From NCBI GenBank assembly GCA_014706295.1, contig JACSVZ010000001.1:117704763-117768762 (forward strand): a stretch of DNA of 64,000 bases. Reading direction: 5' to 3'. Source of the stretch: Lycocorax pyrrhopterus obiensis (lineage: Eukaryota; Chordata; Aves; Passeriformes; Paradisaeidae). This document shows positions 33,796 through 46,600 of this stretch, one piece after another. The stretch's first letter is position 1. The number at the start of each line of letters is the position of its first letter. A model generated the notes under the pieces. It did not search any database, had not been told where the DNA came from, and saw only the letters and a list, made by a program, of their open reading frames with translations. A program made the translations under genes and the position numbers.

Positions 33796-34670
33796 CCCCC
33801 ACAAGAAATTTCAGAACGAGAAAAACCAAAAGATTCTGGCACAGCTGGGGTTATATTAACTTGTTTCCAGAAAAGAAAATGTCTTAATGCAGATGAATTC
33901 TGTGCTGCAAATTCCCAGCTTTTTATCTGCAAGTCTGATGGGTTTCACCAGCAGGTAATCAATAAATACATGTATTTTTTAAAAGATCTAACATATCTGC
34001 CCCAGTGTGTCCCAAACCATTCTCAGCAGTTCTCAAACAACTTCCTTGATATATTCCTATTAATTTCTCTAACTTGAGGCCTTGCTGACTTTCCCTTTGG
34101 AGATGAACCCTGCTGTACTCTTGTACTTGGTGCTCTCCAACTGAGCCACGGCCTCCTCCAGCTGATTATCTCCATTCTTTTATCCTCCCTATCCTACTTC
34201 ATTATGTTCTGCTGAAAAGGCTTCCTGGAATACGCAGCTTGAAGACACTTCTCTCTGCTCCTTCCTTTCCACCAGCACTGCCTTGGGAGATTTGGGTTGG
34301 CCATCAGGAAAAGCCTGGATTATAAACATCTATCCCACAACATCACCCAGTCACTACAAAAAAACCAAACAAAACATTCTTAGTTTTCTTTCTTAACTGA
34401 GCCTTCTCGAGCTGCTTTAGACCTTACTCCCAGCCAACCACTGCTCCTCCTAAGAGAAACTGCACTGTAGGAGTCAGACAGAACAACCAGACACAAAAGC
34501 AATATCCACAAAAAGACAATTTATGACACTAATAAATATAATCTTCCCCTCTTCTAAGCTCTTTAAAAATATGAAATAACTGATCACCTCTTTGGCTTTG
34601 TTTTACAGATGCAGAGAAGATGCAGGAGAGCAATGGGCTCAAGGGTGAGCTCACTGGAAGCACTGGAATA
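33796..34670. other. Unique intronic sequence, nothing recognised
   Basis: A 35-base CR1-like phrase near 34280-34315 was not convincing. No exon recognised. Confidence 0.5.
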
Positions 34671-34798
34671 GGTGGAATGACCATCCCTGGAAGTGCTCAG
34701 GGAACAACGGGTCAGTGGTGGCCTTGGCAGTGCTGGGTTCACAGTTGGACTCAGTGGTCTCAGAGGACTTTTCCAGCCTAAATGATTCCATGACTCTA
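34671..34798 (+). mobile_element. CR1 LINE 3' fragment ('TGTGGATGTGGC' type relative), internally deleted
   Basis: GGTGGAATGACCATCCCTGG AAGTGCTC, GTGGTGGCCTTGGCAGTGCT GGGTT, ending AGCCTAAATGATTCCATGAC TCT. The GATTTAAAAGCCGTGTGG portion is missing. Confidence 0.9.
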
Positions 34799-36338
34799 AG
34801 GTAAACCAGACCATACTGGCAGGACCAAGATTTGGGTGTAATACATATTTTCCATCACGTTATCCTCAAACAAGCTTTAATTTATGTTTTGCTCGAAAAT
34901 TTCCAACTACTACCACTAAATACTCTCCCTCCATTTTTATCATTACTCCCTCCAAAATGGGAGAATCCCTTTGCATCCATATCCCGAATATTGAAAACAT
35001 CACTCCTTCCCACAGATTGCAACAGCATAAAGATCCAAATTTGTCTGGGAGTCGATCACACCATACAAACTTGGCACATCAGCAACACAACATTCCTGGA
35101 ATTAAAATCAGATGAGGGCAGAGATGTCCTTTTAGTGACAGATGGGTCAGGCTTCCCTGGGCTTTCTTTGGTCAAATCCACTGTGCTGCAGGTTTTGGCT
35201 GCAATTTGTCACTTCCAGCCATGGCTGTTCCTCATTGTTCTCCCAGGTCCTGTTTTCTGGTCACTCCTGGGATTTCTTCTCTGGTCAAGACTGGAAACCC
35301 AAGGCAGGGTTGAGGAGCAGCTCCAGCCCCACTTTCCCATCAGGCAGCACAGCAAATCTCTCCCTGTCCTCTTCTCTTTCTTTGCTCATGTTGACAGATG
35401 GGGTTTAGAGACTGGGAAACAGGAAGATGAACAGTGCAAGCAGAGGGGATCAATCCTCCCTAATAGTCCCTTCTTCCTTAAATATTTTGGAATCTTTGTT
35501 CTGAAACAAAGCAGTACCAGGGAAGATGAAGGAGGGCCCAGGCTAAATCTGTCAGCAGAAAGGGAGCTTTGGCAAGAAGTTTGTTTATCATCGTCTTTTT
35601 GTAATTTCGTGTTGGCAAGAGGCACTGTGTTAACGAGCCCAGGAGCCTGAAAGTCTTTCCCATCCATAGGACAGGCAGACACTGGCATTCCCTCACTCCA
35701 TTTGGAAACCAAGCTACACGGAAGGAGAAAAACAGACTCCAGATTTATGCTGGGCTTGATGTGCCCTGTGCTATTAAGGACCACCAAAATCCAGAAAATA
35801 TATGGGGCAACTTGGTACCACTTGAAAAATAAGCAAAAGAAGTTGCTGACTTTTTGGGGGAAAGCTGCCAAGTGATGAATAAACAGAACTCAAATTAAGA
35901 AATTAAGAAATTCACAACAATCACAGGCAGAGCTCAGGCAGGGGTTTAACTTCCTAAGGAAATATGGGATAGCACAGGCTTAAAACAAACAGGGATGTGC
36001 ACCCAAAGGCACTGGTGTTGCAATTATTAATACAAGCCTTCAAAATAAAGATTGCTCAAACTGAAAATACAAAATTAAACAGTTGGTGTAAATGTTAAAG
36101 ACTCACTTCATCACTTCCAGCTCTCAAAGACTGAAGTGGAGTGGGAGATCAGGTGTTTCACAGCTCGGTGCCCACAACAGCTTGGCACCGTTTTCCTGAA
36201 GGTTAAGCAGTGCTGGTGGGGATCACTGCCTGGTCACCACATCCCAAATCCAAGGGTCTCCATGACCAACCTGTGCCGTGCTCCTGGGCGGAAGAGCCAT
36301 CTTTCAGCATCCTTCTCCCTACCAGGAATGCTGACATC
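34799..36338. other. Unique intronic sequence with a long chance-like open frame
   Basis: The plus strand from 34832 to 35650 is open for 272 codons. The translation has one long hydrophobic stretch about 145-175 residues in, and no recognised motif. No splice or promoter context was found. It is treated as non-coding here and listed under findings. Confidence 0.4.
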
Positions 36339-36470
36339 CTTCCAGGCCAGGCTGGAGGGGGCTCGGAGCAACCTGGGCCACTGGAAGGTGTCCTGCTCGT
36401 GGCAGGGGTGGCACTGGATGAGCTCTAAGGTTCCTTCCAACCCAAACCAGTCTGGGATTCCATGATTCTG
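36339..36470 (+). mobile_element. CR1 LINE 3' fragment (major type)
   Basis: CAGGCCAGGCTGGAGGGGGC TCGGAGCAACC through CGTGGCAGGGGTGGCACTGG to CCAACCCAAACCAGTCTGGG then ATTCCATGATTCTG. Confidence 0.94.
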
Positions 36471-37467
36471 CACCTGTGCCCTACTGCTCTAGTATTTCTC
36501 CAACTCACATCCTATTGGAATTCTGTCCCACTTGGCATTTCTTTCATAGACTCTGAGCTTAATCCTGCAGAAATAAGCAGTGAAACAACACGTAACCAGC
36601 ACAACAGAAAGCAAGCTTGCACAGATGACCACGACAGAAACTGTTAAACAAAGGCTATGGATGTCTCTAAAGCTGCCCTGGGCCTCAAACACAAGTCAAA
36701 CATTCCATACAGGAATTACCAGAGGTTAGTGGCAGGCACTGTGTAAGAGACAGGAGCCAATAATCAGGGCATGTATGGCACGATTCTCTAACACAAGCAA
36801 TATGCACTCAATTAGCATATTCATTTCATAACCACTGTTAAAGCCAAGAATTTTCCAGCCTGCCATTACAGAGGATTTTGCAGTGCTTTTATTCACCTAA
36901 ACACTCGTTCAGCTTTCCAGTGAATACACCCAGCCCAGGAGGCCAAAATCAGGAATGCTTTTGCAGCAATACAAAGGAAAGGGCTCAAAGGCCACAGCAA
37001 GTCAACAATTAACACTTTTCACAGATTTCTGGACATTCCTTCCCAAACTAAAGAACGGGAAGAGAAGTTTGAAGGAGCTTACAGCTTGCAGTTTATATCA
37101 GGAAAAAAAGAACTGCTGAATCCCCAACCTATGATGGCTGGAAAACCCAGCTTTGCTTCCTTGTTTTCCATCAGGGGGATAAGACTGGTTTGGGGAATGA
37201 ATGGCACAGCAGAAATTGCAGAGCAGCCATTCCCTTCTTCCTTAAAATAATAGTGAGTGCTGACAGCATAAAAACAGTTTAAGAAGTCCTGGAAGTCTCT
37301 CGGAAATGTTTAAAAGGAAAAGCTTAGTCTGAAGCAGCCAAGCAAGTATTGGCCTTCCCACATGAACATCTGTACTCATCTCGATTCGATTCCTCCTGGC
37401 TGCAAGGTCAAGGAGCCGAGGAGCCACTTGAACAACCAGGGCTTCAGCATCCGTGTGTAGGTTGAAC
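36471..37467. other. Unique intronic sequence, nothing recognised
   Basis: The section 36770-36910 is AT-rich, unique and complex. No repeat or exon recognised. Confidence 0.5.
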
Positions 37468-37783
37468 AATCACAAAATCATGGAATGGTTTGGGTTGGGA
37501 GGAACCTTGAAACCACCCAGTCTCACCCCTGCCATGGGCAGGGACACCTTCCACAATCCCAGGCTGCTCCAAGCCCCAAGGTCCAACCTGGCCTTGGACA
37601 CTTCCAGGGATCCAGGGGCAGCCACAGCTTCTCTGGGCACCCTGTGCCAGGGCCTCCCCACCCTCACAGCCAGGAATTCCTTCCCAATATCCCACCTAAC
37701 CCTGCCTTCCCGCAGTGGGAAGCCATCCCCTGTGTCCTCTCCCTCCATCCCTTGTCCCAAGTCCCTCTCCAGCACTCTTGGTG
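37468..37783 (-). mobile_element. CR1 LINE 3' fragment (major type), head-to-head with next copy
   Basis: The plus strand reads AATCACAAAATCATGGAATG GTTTGGG at the 3' end through GTCCCAAGTCCCTCTCCAGC at the 5' end. Its 5' breakpoint touches a plus-strand CR1 end. Confidence 0.95.
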
Positions 37784-37853
37784 CAGTGCCAGGGGAACAT
37801 TTGGACTCAGTGTTCTTGGAGGCTGTTTCCAACTTTAACAATTCCATGATTGC
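37784..37853 (+). mobile_element. Short CR1 3' end, 'TGTGGATGTGGC' type relative
   Basis: GTGCAGTGCCAGGGGAACAT TTGGACTCAGTGTTCTTGG, ending CCAACTTTAACAATTCCATG ATTG. It resembles the GGCAGTGCTGGGGAA...GGTTGGACTCGATG end of the second CR1 type. Confidence 0.75.
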
Positions 37854-39794
37854 ACCTATGACTGATAATTTAATTATTCTTAGAATTCAGTGTTGGTTTT
37901 ACAACACACTCAGGTGTAGCCAGAATAAACCCACCTGGTTTAAGCACACAGAGTTGTCTGCAGCCTCACAGCTTCATATTATAAACTCTACAGAGAAAAG
38001 GCCTTTTAATATTGCACAAAAGATCCCAGGACACATTACACAGCAATTCCATGATTTACAGTGCGCATCCTTATTTGTGCCTTTTTGCAAAAGAAGAAAA
38101 AAAATCAGGCCTTTGATTTGCAACCAATTTGTGACACATTTCTTTTCATGCTGATAAGCCTCATCTCTGTACATAATAAGGCTTTTTTCTGCCATCATTT
38201 CTCCCTAACAATTCAATTTTCATCTTAAATGAACTCTATCAATCATACAACAGGTGCACATCACCTACTCAAGAGACAGATTTCCCTTCTCCAGATTTCT
38301 CTGTCCTCTGACAATGCCCAAATTGATAATAACTGTGATAAAACCCCTAGTCTGGTAGGGGACTAATTTTGGTAAGATTCGCTCTACTTTTTAATGAATT
38401 CACAAGTTTTTTTCCATGCTTGGAAAATAAACTCAGTATTCCCAGAAGATGTTTTGCGAAATACTGGTGGCATGTTTTTTATTTCCTTAATAAACAACAG
38501 AAACTGAGTTCCTGGTTTCTGTTCAATGATTAATTCAGCTTCAAGAGATGATTCCAACAGCAAGGAAGAGCTGACAGGGGATCTAGCAGGAATTAAATAT
38601 ATAATAAGCAGCTCAGTAGGCAGCACACACTGTGGGTAAGACAGAAACCAGGCTGGATGTGCATCCTCTGGAAGTGCAGTCCTAAGATGCTGGACAATGT
38701 GACTGGCACAGGGAACCCAGGGAAAGCACAGGGCAGGGCCTGGGCAATCTTCACAGGAATTGCCAGGCAACAGGAGCAAAAAAATGTCTTTGAGGGAGAG
38801 AAAAGGAGGGCAAATTGTGAGAGTAGCCACGACCTCTATGATCTGCAGAGCCTGGGAATACACACTTCAGAAAGAACAAATTTTACACAGCAAGACACTT
38901 CCCCAAGGTCCCCCCTTTCTCTGCATTTTTTTCCCAAATTGACTTTTTTCAAAAACTATAAAATAATCTGGTTATTCCTTTTCAATTAATAATATGCATT
39001 TAATCACATTTGCAATATATATTCTATATTTTCATTTCTTTACCTTTAAATTTAAACAGAATGGTGCTTGTATTAAGAATCAGAGCACAATGAATGACAC
39101 TCCATAAAGTATTTCCACATAAATTTCCCAGGGCACAGGCATCCCTGCATCACTGGGGCTGTGCTATCCCACCAGCATCCCCCAATGTGCAAAACACCCC
39201 TAGTGCAATTCCAAAGGAAGATGGAAGATACACAAAACAAGGGGAGGAGGATGCACTTCACACCTCTCCATTTTCTCTGGAAACTAAAACCCAGCTGTGC
39301 CCAGATTTCGGTATCAGCACAACAGTGTCAGATTTGTCCTCCCAGTGTGGCTGAGGGCTATGGAAATGTAATTACAAAGGGGTTTAGGGTGGCACTTTTA
39401 ATTTCCCCCTCAGGCAGCCTGTTTGCCACAGGCAGCAGTTCATGTGTGTGTTCTGTGGGTGGTTAAGCCTTTGGCAGAGGAAGCCCAGGTTTCCCCCTGC
39501 TCCCACTCTTAGTTTTTAAATGAACACAAGCCCGCAGGTATTTCCAGCTCCGTGTGGATGAGCTGAGGTGAAGCTGCCATTGATGCTCTCACATCCCTCC
39601 TTTGTTCAGCCTAGCCAGCACTGAAAGCAGCTCTAAAAACATGAAACATGTGCCTACACCTCTCTGGTCTTTTATCTGATGGAAAATACCTGTCACTGGC
39701 TGAAAAGAGAAAGGGAGGTCTGATACTGAAGGACAGGAACGACATTTTGGAAGGATTTTATTCTGCATTTTCACAGGAGGACACAACATCTTGG
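37854..39794. other. CR1-free unique intronic sequence
   Basis: AT-rich around 38985-39060 (for example AATATGCATTTAATC and TTGCAATATATATTC). No exon or repeat family recognised. Confidence 0.5.
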
Positions 39795-39992
39795 TAGAAG
39801 CAAAATATTATTACCAGGAAAAGGTTCTTCATGCAGATGGAGAACTCAACAGGCTCCCCGGGGAATGGGCACGCCCCCAAGGCTGCCAGAGCTCCAGGAG
39901 CGCTTGGACAATGCTCTCAGGGATGCACAGGGTGGGGTGTCTGTGTCCTTGTGGGTTCCTTCCAGCTCAGAATATTCCATGATTCTATGATC
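39795..39992 (+). mobile_element. CR1 LINE 3' fragment ('AACAGGCTCCCCGGGGAATGG' type)
   Basis: Begins near AGCAAAATATTATTACCAGG AAAAGGTTCTTC, includes CTCAACAGGCTCCCCGGGGA ATGGGCACG and CAGAGCTCCAGGAGCGCTTG, and ends TTCCAGCTCAGAATATTCCA TGATTCTATGA. This is the only clear copy of this type here. The short middle part suggests an internal deletion. Confidence 0.9.
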
Positions 39993-40645
39993 TGTCACAG
40001 CAGCCTTGAAGAAGGAACGGAGCAGAATTCCCATCCCCACCACAGCAGCAGCTCCATAGCTACACTCCTGAGCTCTTGCTGACCCAGGACTTGTAATCTC
40101 CTTCTGCTGGAGCATGTTTGATACAAATGCTAATCCTCCTGATTTGCAATTCACTGCCGCCATCTGATCCTGAAAATCTTCTGCAGACATCAGAGCACGG
40201 AAACAGAGAACTGAACATGAGACAGAACTGCTCGGGCTGTGCTGCCAATTACCAGCAATTAAGAGGGCACTCAAAAAAATCCTCACCAGCCCCTGAACCA
40301 CCTTGGAATTCGGAGCTGGCATCACTGACAAGCTTCCCGTGTCTCTCCAGCCTTGTGCATCCCGCTGTGTGCAGCCTGTCTGAGCCCATGGCTCTTGGAC
40401 AATCTGCCGTGAGTTACCGATTCCAGCCAGGCCACGGCCCTCAGCACGGCTCCAGCACAGGACAGTCCGTGCTGGGCAGGAAGCTCCCGAGGAACTTTGC
40501 TCCACAGGTGCCATGTGGAGGAGCAGGATCTGCCTAGAGCTCCAGAGCAAGCAGAAGAACAGTGCAGTTCCAGATCTGTCAGGTGTACATGGAAATGCCA
40601 GCTGAGGGCTCTGTGACAGTCTAACAGCCAACCGGATAGGGTGCG
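39993..40645. other. Unique intronic sequence, nothing recognised
   Basis: GC content is moderately raised at 40300-40520. A 261-codon open frame on the minus strand crosses this part and the CR1 before it. It lacks domains and is judged an artefact. Confidence 0.5.
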
Positions 40646-40920
40646 TTACGGAATCCCAGACTTTGGACTGGAAGGGACATAAAGCTCATCCAATCCCACC
40701 CTCTGCCATGGAGAGGGACACCTTCCACTAGGCCATGTTGCCCCAAGACCTGTCCAACCTGGCCTTGGACACTGCCAGGGATCCAGGGGCAGCCACAGCT
40801 TCTCTGGGCAGCCTGTGCCAGGGCCTGCCCACCCTCACAGACAGGAATTCCTTCCCAATTTCTAATCTAAATTCACCCTCCTGCAGTTTAAAACCATGCC
40901 GCCTTGTCCTATCCCCTGTG
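40646..40920 (-). mobile_element. CR1 LINE 3' fragment (major type)
   Basis: The plus strand reads TTACGGAATCCCAGACTTTG GACTGGAAGGGAC through CCTGCCCACCCTCACAGACA to TTTAAAACCATGCCGCCTTG TCCTATCCCCTGTG. Confidence 0.94.
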
Positions 40921-42625
40921 CTGAATTCTTCTTCTGCTGCAAATTTATAAAATACTGTGACAATCTTGAAAATCCTGGGATCAATAGGAAAGCCATGTAA
41001 ACTGAAGAAAGCTCCTTGAGGAATGCAGGGGGACAGGATTAGAAACTTAGAGGGGGAAATTACAGAGGCGGAGGGAATGCAAAAGCAGCAAGTGCATCTC
41101 TGAGTCCAAAACCAGGAACAGAAGCTGAGTCATGGCAGCTGTATTTGGTATAAATCCAGAGGAATCATTCCTAAAATAGGTTAACGAAATACTAAGAAGC
41201 AGAAAAAGGAAATTCCATGTTGAATATAGAGTGAAAAACTCCATCTCGGAGACTTTAACGTGGTAAGGAAAGCCCTGGGGTCACCAGCACCCAAAGGGAA
41301 TGAAATACTGGTGTAGCTGAAGAGGATCTTTGTTAAACATAATCCTGGAATTACAAAAGAGCCACATAAAAATACAACTCCATTTCCCATCTTGTAATCC
41401 AGTATTTAACACTTGCTTTCATCAGGAAAGAAAAAGCATCCTGTTCTGTGGGGCTTTTAAAGGCTGTGCAGTGTTTGCTCAAACAACAAAGTAGGGCTTC
41501 AGATGAACAGCAGGAACTGCGGGGTTTACTTTCCCAGGGGTGATGAGAACAGGGAGTATGTGCAGCCCTGGAAAGGTTTGGGACCTCTCAACATTCCCAA
41601 AAAAAGAGGCTCACAGCTGCTCCAGCAGCTTCTGCCCACGACCTCAGATCATTTCCTGCAAAGCTCCTTTGCTGGATGTTCTCCACACACCCTGCTTTGT
41701 ATCCTACACAACCTGGGCAAATCACTCAATTAAGTGGCTGTTAATTATGGCTGCACATCACTTCTTTCTCAGCATCAGCCTTGGAGCAATTACACACCTT
41801 ACCCTGCTCTAGTTGGTGCAACCTGATGTCTGTGCCCATGTCCCATTTCCCAGGAGAGGGCTGGAAGTTGTGCTGCAGCTGGGGTGGGTTTGGCTCCCTC
41901 CTGACCAGGATTTTGGGGTGATTGGGTTAATGAGGTGATCTGCTGGTCCGTATCCCATATATCCTACATATTCCTGATGTCAGCTGGAGACTTCATATGG
42001 GTCTGTGTAATCTCCTGACAGAGCCATCACCAATCAATCCAAAGACATCAACTACCAGAGGTTTCAGGTTAATCCAAAGCTGCTCCATAGAATTAAACTT
42101 GTCCAGATTCCTGAACTATGTCATGAAACCTTTGCTGGGGAAAACCTATGCAATAAATTGGGAATATGGATCTCTGTGAAGCACAAGCACTGGTTTAACT
42201 TGAAGCAACACATCTGAAGGTGACATTATACATGAAGTCCCAGGTCTGGCTGAGAGGAAGATGGGAGAGATGCACTGAGCAGGCCCTTCAGGCATCTAAA
42301 AACTTATCCCTCTCTTCAGCAGGGAGGCTGAGGAAAGCCTTCCAGCCAGGGAATCCAGGGAATGCCACTGCCTGTGCCTTGGCAGCTCCCCCACTCTCAC
42401 CGTCAGCAACTGTCAGGGCTTGCTCTGCTCCCTCAGCTGCAAACAGCCTGGAGATGAATCATTATGGATCCCTAGACTTGCAGAACGAGGGATCATTGTT
42501 CCAGCTCCACTCTTCCGTAACTTTTGGCTGGCTGGATCAGCAGCGCCATGCCAAGAGCAAGTATTTCACCCAGAAATGCTACAAAGACATTTCCAGGCCT
42601 GGACTCAGCAAGAGGACAAGGAGAG
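40921..42625. other. CR1-free unique intronic sequence
   Basis: No repeat family or exon recognised. Confidence 0.5.
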
Positions 42626-42868
42626 CTATGGAATTCCAGAATGGTTTGGATTGGGAGGGATGAGAAGGATCAGCCAGTGCCACCCTCTGCCATGGAGAGA
42701 GACACCTTCCACTAGCCCACATTGCTCCAAGACCTGTCCAACCTGGCCTTGGACTCTGCCAGGGATGGGGCAGCCACAGCTTCTCTGGGCAGCCTGTGCC
42801 AGGGCCTGCCCACCCTCACAGGGAAGAATTTCTTCCCAATATCTGGTCAGAATCCACCCTCTTTTAGT
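42626..42868 (-). mobile_element. CR1 LINE 3' fragment (major type)
   Basis: The plus strand reads AGCTATGGAATTCCAGAATG GTTTGGATTGGGAGGG through CCTGGCCTTGGACTCTGCCA to TTCCCAATATCTGGTCAG. Its GCCATGGAGAGAGACACC and CACTAG.CCACATTGC...CAAGACCTGTCC wording closely follows the copy at 40646, so the two are probably close relatives. Confidence 0.94.
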
Positions 42869-43068
42869 ATAAGTGTGATTTACTTTGCTTTTCACACCTC
42901 TCTCAATGATCACTGCAAATTCACAGGTTAGCAAGTAAAAAGTTCTTGTTCACAGCATTGGAACCACATTAAAAATATCCATAAACTTAAAGCAAAACTC
43001 CAAAGAAATTACAGAGATCTGCTTTGAAAAATACAGAAATTTGGCTATTCCTAAATGATAGGAAGAGG

Positions 43069-43292
43069 CTACAGAGGTGCTCTGAAGGCTGGAGCCCCTC
43101 TGCTCTGGAGCCAGGCTGGGAGAGCTGGGGGTGCTCACCTGGAGAGGAGAAGGCTCCAGGGAGAGCTCAGAGCCCCTTGCAGGGCCTGAAGGGGCTCCAG
43201 GAGAGCTGGAGAGGGACTGGGGACAAGGGCTGGAGGGACAGGACACAGGGAATGGTTTCCCTCTGCCAGAGAGCAGGGCTGGATGGGATATC
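43069..43292 (+). mobile_element. CR1 LINE fragment lacking its 3' end
   Basis: ACAGAGGTGCTCTGAAGGCT GGAGCCCC through GGACAAGGGCTGGAGGGACA to GGGCTGGATGGGATATCGAG, then unrelated sequence. The 3' 220 bases expected of a CR1 copy are absent. Confidence 0.92.
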
Positions 43293-43639
43293 GAGCCATG
43301 GAGTCTTAATACACACCAAGAGCTTCAGAACAGCCCATCAACACTTGGCCCCTCTCACTCCCTGCTTTCCTTGGATCCACGGAGCTGTTTGGGCTGAACG
43401 AGCAATTAGTGTGAGAAAACAGATGGCTCTATTTGGCAACTTCTTGCAAAGTGTCGTTTCGAGACAAGCCAGGTCATGTCACAACTAAACGACTCCAGAA
43501 TAACTGCCTTCAGGAGAACTGGGATAAAGGGATGAAACTTTTCAGGCAGCAGAGTCTAAGATGGTGAATCACATTGCACCAATTCAGCTTCCATTGGATT
43601 TTGTAATTAACAGCAGATTTGACCATTCCTCATTACCAG

Positions 43640-43686
43640 GACCACAGAATCATCCACAGGTTTGGGTTGGAAGGGATCTTTTCAGG
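43640..43686 (-). mobile_element. Very short CR1 3' tail
   Basis: The plus strand reads GACCACAGAATCATCCACAG GTTTGGGTTGGAAGGGATC, about 47 bases of the CR1 end. Confidence 0.85.
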
Positions 43687-46600
43687 GTATTCAATGATTG
43701 CAGAAAAGATGCACACTGGGTAAAGTATTTATATGCTGAGTGTGTCTATTTCCTTTTCACTTTTTATTCAAAATCCCAAAGCTTTTCCACGCATGGAGAA
43801 ATAATCGTCTGCTAAAATGCCTTTGGGACCACAGGGATGCCACTGGCCTGTTGCACTGCTCCTGGGCTAATCCAGACAAACACTTAACAACTCTGAGGGC
43901 AGGAACTCCAGTGTGCAATTAATCCAGTGGTGCTCCAATTAATTCTCATTCTCTTCACAGTGATCTTGGTTCAGAGCAGTAAAACAAGACCAAAACATAC
44001 TGAATCAGCCAACTGCAACTTAGGAGTTCCCTGGCCCAGAAATCAGCTACAGTTTGAGAAAGGGCTCATGGCTGTCACGGCTTTGTTGGAATTCACTCTT
44101 CCTGATCCCTCAGATTTCTGTTACATCCAAGGCACCTTGGACAGGGCAAAGTTTCTTTGTGCTTCACTGAGATGCCACTATGGGACAGCTGCAAGAGCCC
44201 CCCTATTCCAGAAGTGTTCCAGTGGTTTGAGCAGCAGAAACAGTTGATGTTTCCTGGGATGAGACCAGCTGGGATGACCAGTGGACACCGTCCTTTTTAA
44301 CCGCTGCCAACACGTGTTTCAATGTCCCCTTCTGAATCAACCAGCACAACCTGAACTTCCAGCAACACAAAACACATGGGGGAATTTTCCGCTGGATTTT
44401 ATGTCCAGCAGTTGCCCACGTCACACAAACCACCAGAAAAACAGACAGCAGTGCCCAAATCCATCCTTCACTCACTCAGCCATAGAAGGGCACCGTGAAC
44501 TCACGGCTGATTTCAAAGCCAGAGCTGCTCTTTACAATTCAGATGAGAATCTGGCAAACACCCCTTTTTCCAAAGCATGAATCCTGCTTTTCCACTACAG
44601 TCTCATCTTAGACAGGGCCAGCTGGGGGAGAGGTAATGAATATTTTTTTCTGAAAGACAGGACCTGCATTCTATGCAAATTAATGTTCAAAATACAGTTT
44701 TAGGCTAGAGTCTGCAGTTTAGTGATGCCACCTCAGAGAATGTTCCTTCCCAACCTGTCACCGCCAGGTGAGTTCTGGCAGCTCATTTAATGCAGAACTA
44801 CAAGAAAATTGGATTCTTTAACCTGAATTTAATATTCATAATTAGGTTTTAACTTCAAAACGAGTTAAAGATGAAAACCAATTTTAAAATGTAATTCCAA
44901 GAACATATTTACTTATGGCTTTTGAGCTATTCCAAGGCCAGAGTTTGCTGGGTCCTTATACCAGGAGCATGTCCTGCAGGGTATTTACCAAGAAATTCCA
45001 GGGGATTTCTAGTTATTAAAGAAAGACAATCTGACCTGACAACTCCCTTTTCAAAGGTTTCCTGAAACACACGTGAAAGAGCTGGAAATTATTCTGGGAG
45101 AGGGATTTAGCACTGGTAGAGTTACAAGACATCCCAACATCCTGAGGTTCAGCATCCAACTGGCACCAAGAGGCTTTGCCAGCCCCAAATAAAGTTGTTA
45201 ATGCAGCAGCACTCACCCCCATCAGTGGCATTTTCCTTAGTTATCCCCACCACAGTAACCCCAAAAATGAGGAATTTTAAGGCTAAGTCAGAACACTCAG
45301 TTCAGTTGCTTAAGGAACTTCAGATTCTCTTTTTCTTTCCCCAACTTCCCGCAGATTTCTCTCACGATGTCCTTCCCAGCCAAGAGCAGCAAATGGAAAC
45401 CTGCTCCACATCCGTGTGAGATAATGGTCTAATACAAGTGGAAAGTATTTCCTTATACCAGGAGAAAACAGCCATCAACAAGACAAATAGGTGGAATTGC
45501 TCATTCCTAAGTGTTTCCGGATGAGTAGGAAAAGGAAAAAAAAAGATGTTCTGGCTCTCTCCGAAAGGCATCTGAAAGATATCACTTCTCCTACATCCCA
45601 GAATCGAATAAACTGCCATCAAAAGCTACACATGGTGTTCCCAGCTTGGGAATACTGTACATTCTCTGCTTTATTTCGGGATTTCTGATGTATTTTTCCA
45701 ATAGCAAGAGCTGTGTTTACCGTGAGGACTCCGAGGGCTGAACGTGCTGTCAGTCATCCGGAAATTCTGCAAACAGCACTTCAGCTCTTCCCTGCCAAGA
45801 ATAAAATCTTATTTGGGACAGGGAAAAAGCCAATGTTCTCTAAAATGAGTAGGGTGGCACGGAAATCTGCATCTGTTCACTGGAGGATTTAAAATATGGA
45901 TCATTTCCTGTAAGAAAAGCCCAAAGGTGGAAAAATTAAAGGCAACAGACTCCGCCTGTGGTCTGCTTGAGGAATGTGAGAGAACCTCCAATGGGAGAAC
46001 AGGAGAGAAGGGAGGAGGATGCTCACTGGAAAACAAAATAATGGGAAGCAAATGAGTCAAAATCCAAATCAAGGAGAGCTTAAACAAAACTACAGAATAC
46101 CTTAAACAAGCTAGAGAGTACAAATAGCAAATACGGATCTGCTCCATGTTTATTCCTGTACAAGTGTGGAAAGATTGGGACTTTCCAGAGAATTTCACGA
46201 GGAAAGAGAAACCAAATCTATACTAAAGTCAATAAAACCAAATATTGTTTGCTTAAAAAGTCAGGAATGCCCTGTCCGTGATGTGTTTGAAAATCCTTTA
46301 TCACATTCAAATCGCTCACCACGTAACAGCAGAAGACTTGTCCTTATCTTTAACAAGTGTCCTAAGGATTATCATGGAATTAGCCAATGTCTCCCATGAA
46401 GCAAAGTGGCTGGAAAGCTGCAGTGCCCTCACTCAGATAAACAGACACAGCATGGGAAGCAAAATAACTCAACCCAAATCCTTCAATTGTGGCTAAAGAG
46501 TCCAGAACTGGGGAATAAACCACCTCAAAAAGCTACTTGCAAAAGCCCCAGTGAGACACTGTTAAAAAATTAAAGTTATAGGACAATGGGAAAAGGGAAT

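Noticed and set aside
34280..34315. Short CR1-like phrase (GATTTGGGTTGGCCATCAGG)
   Set aside because: About 35 bases with poor flanks; could be chance or a very old remnant.
39846..40631. 261-codon minus-strand open frame
   Set aside because: It begins in unique DNA and ends in a CR1 copy. Composition-driven, no recognisable domain.
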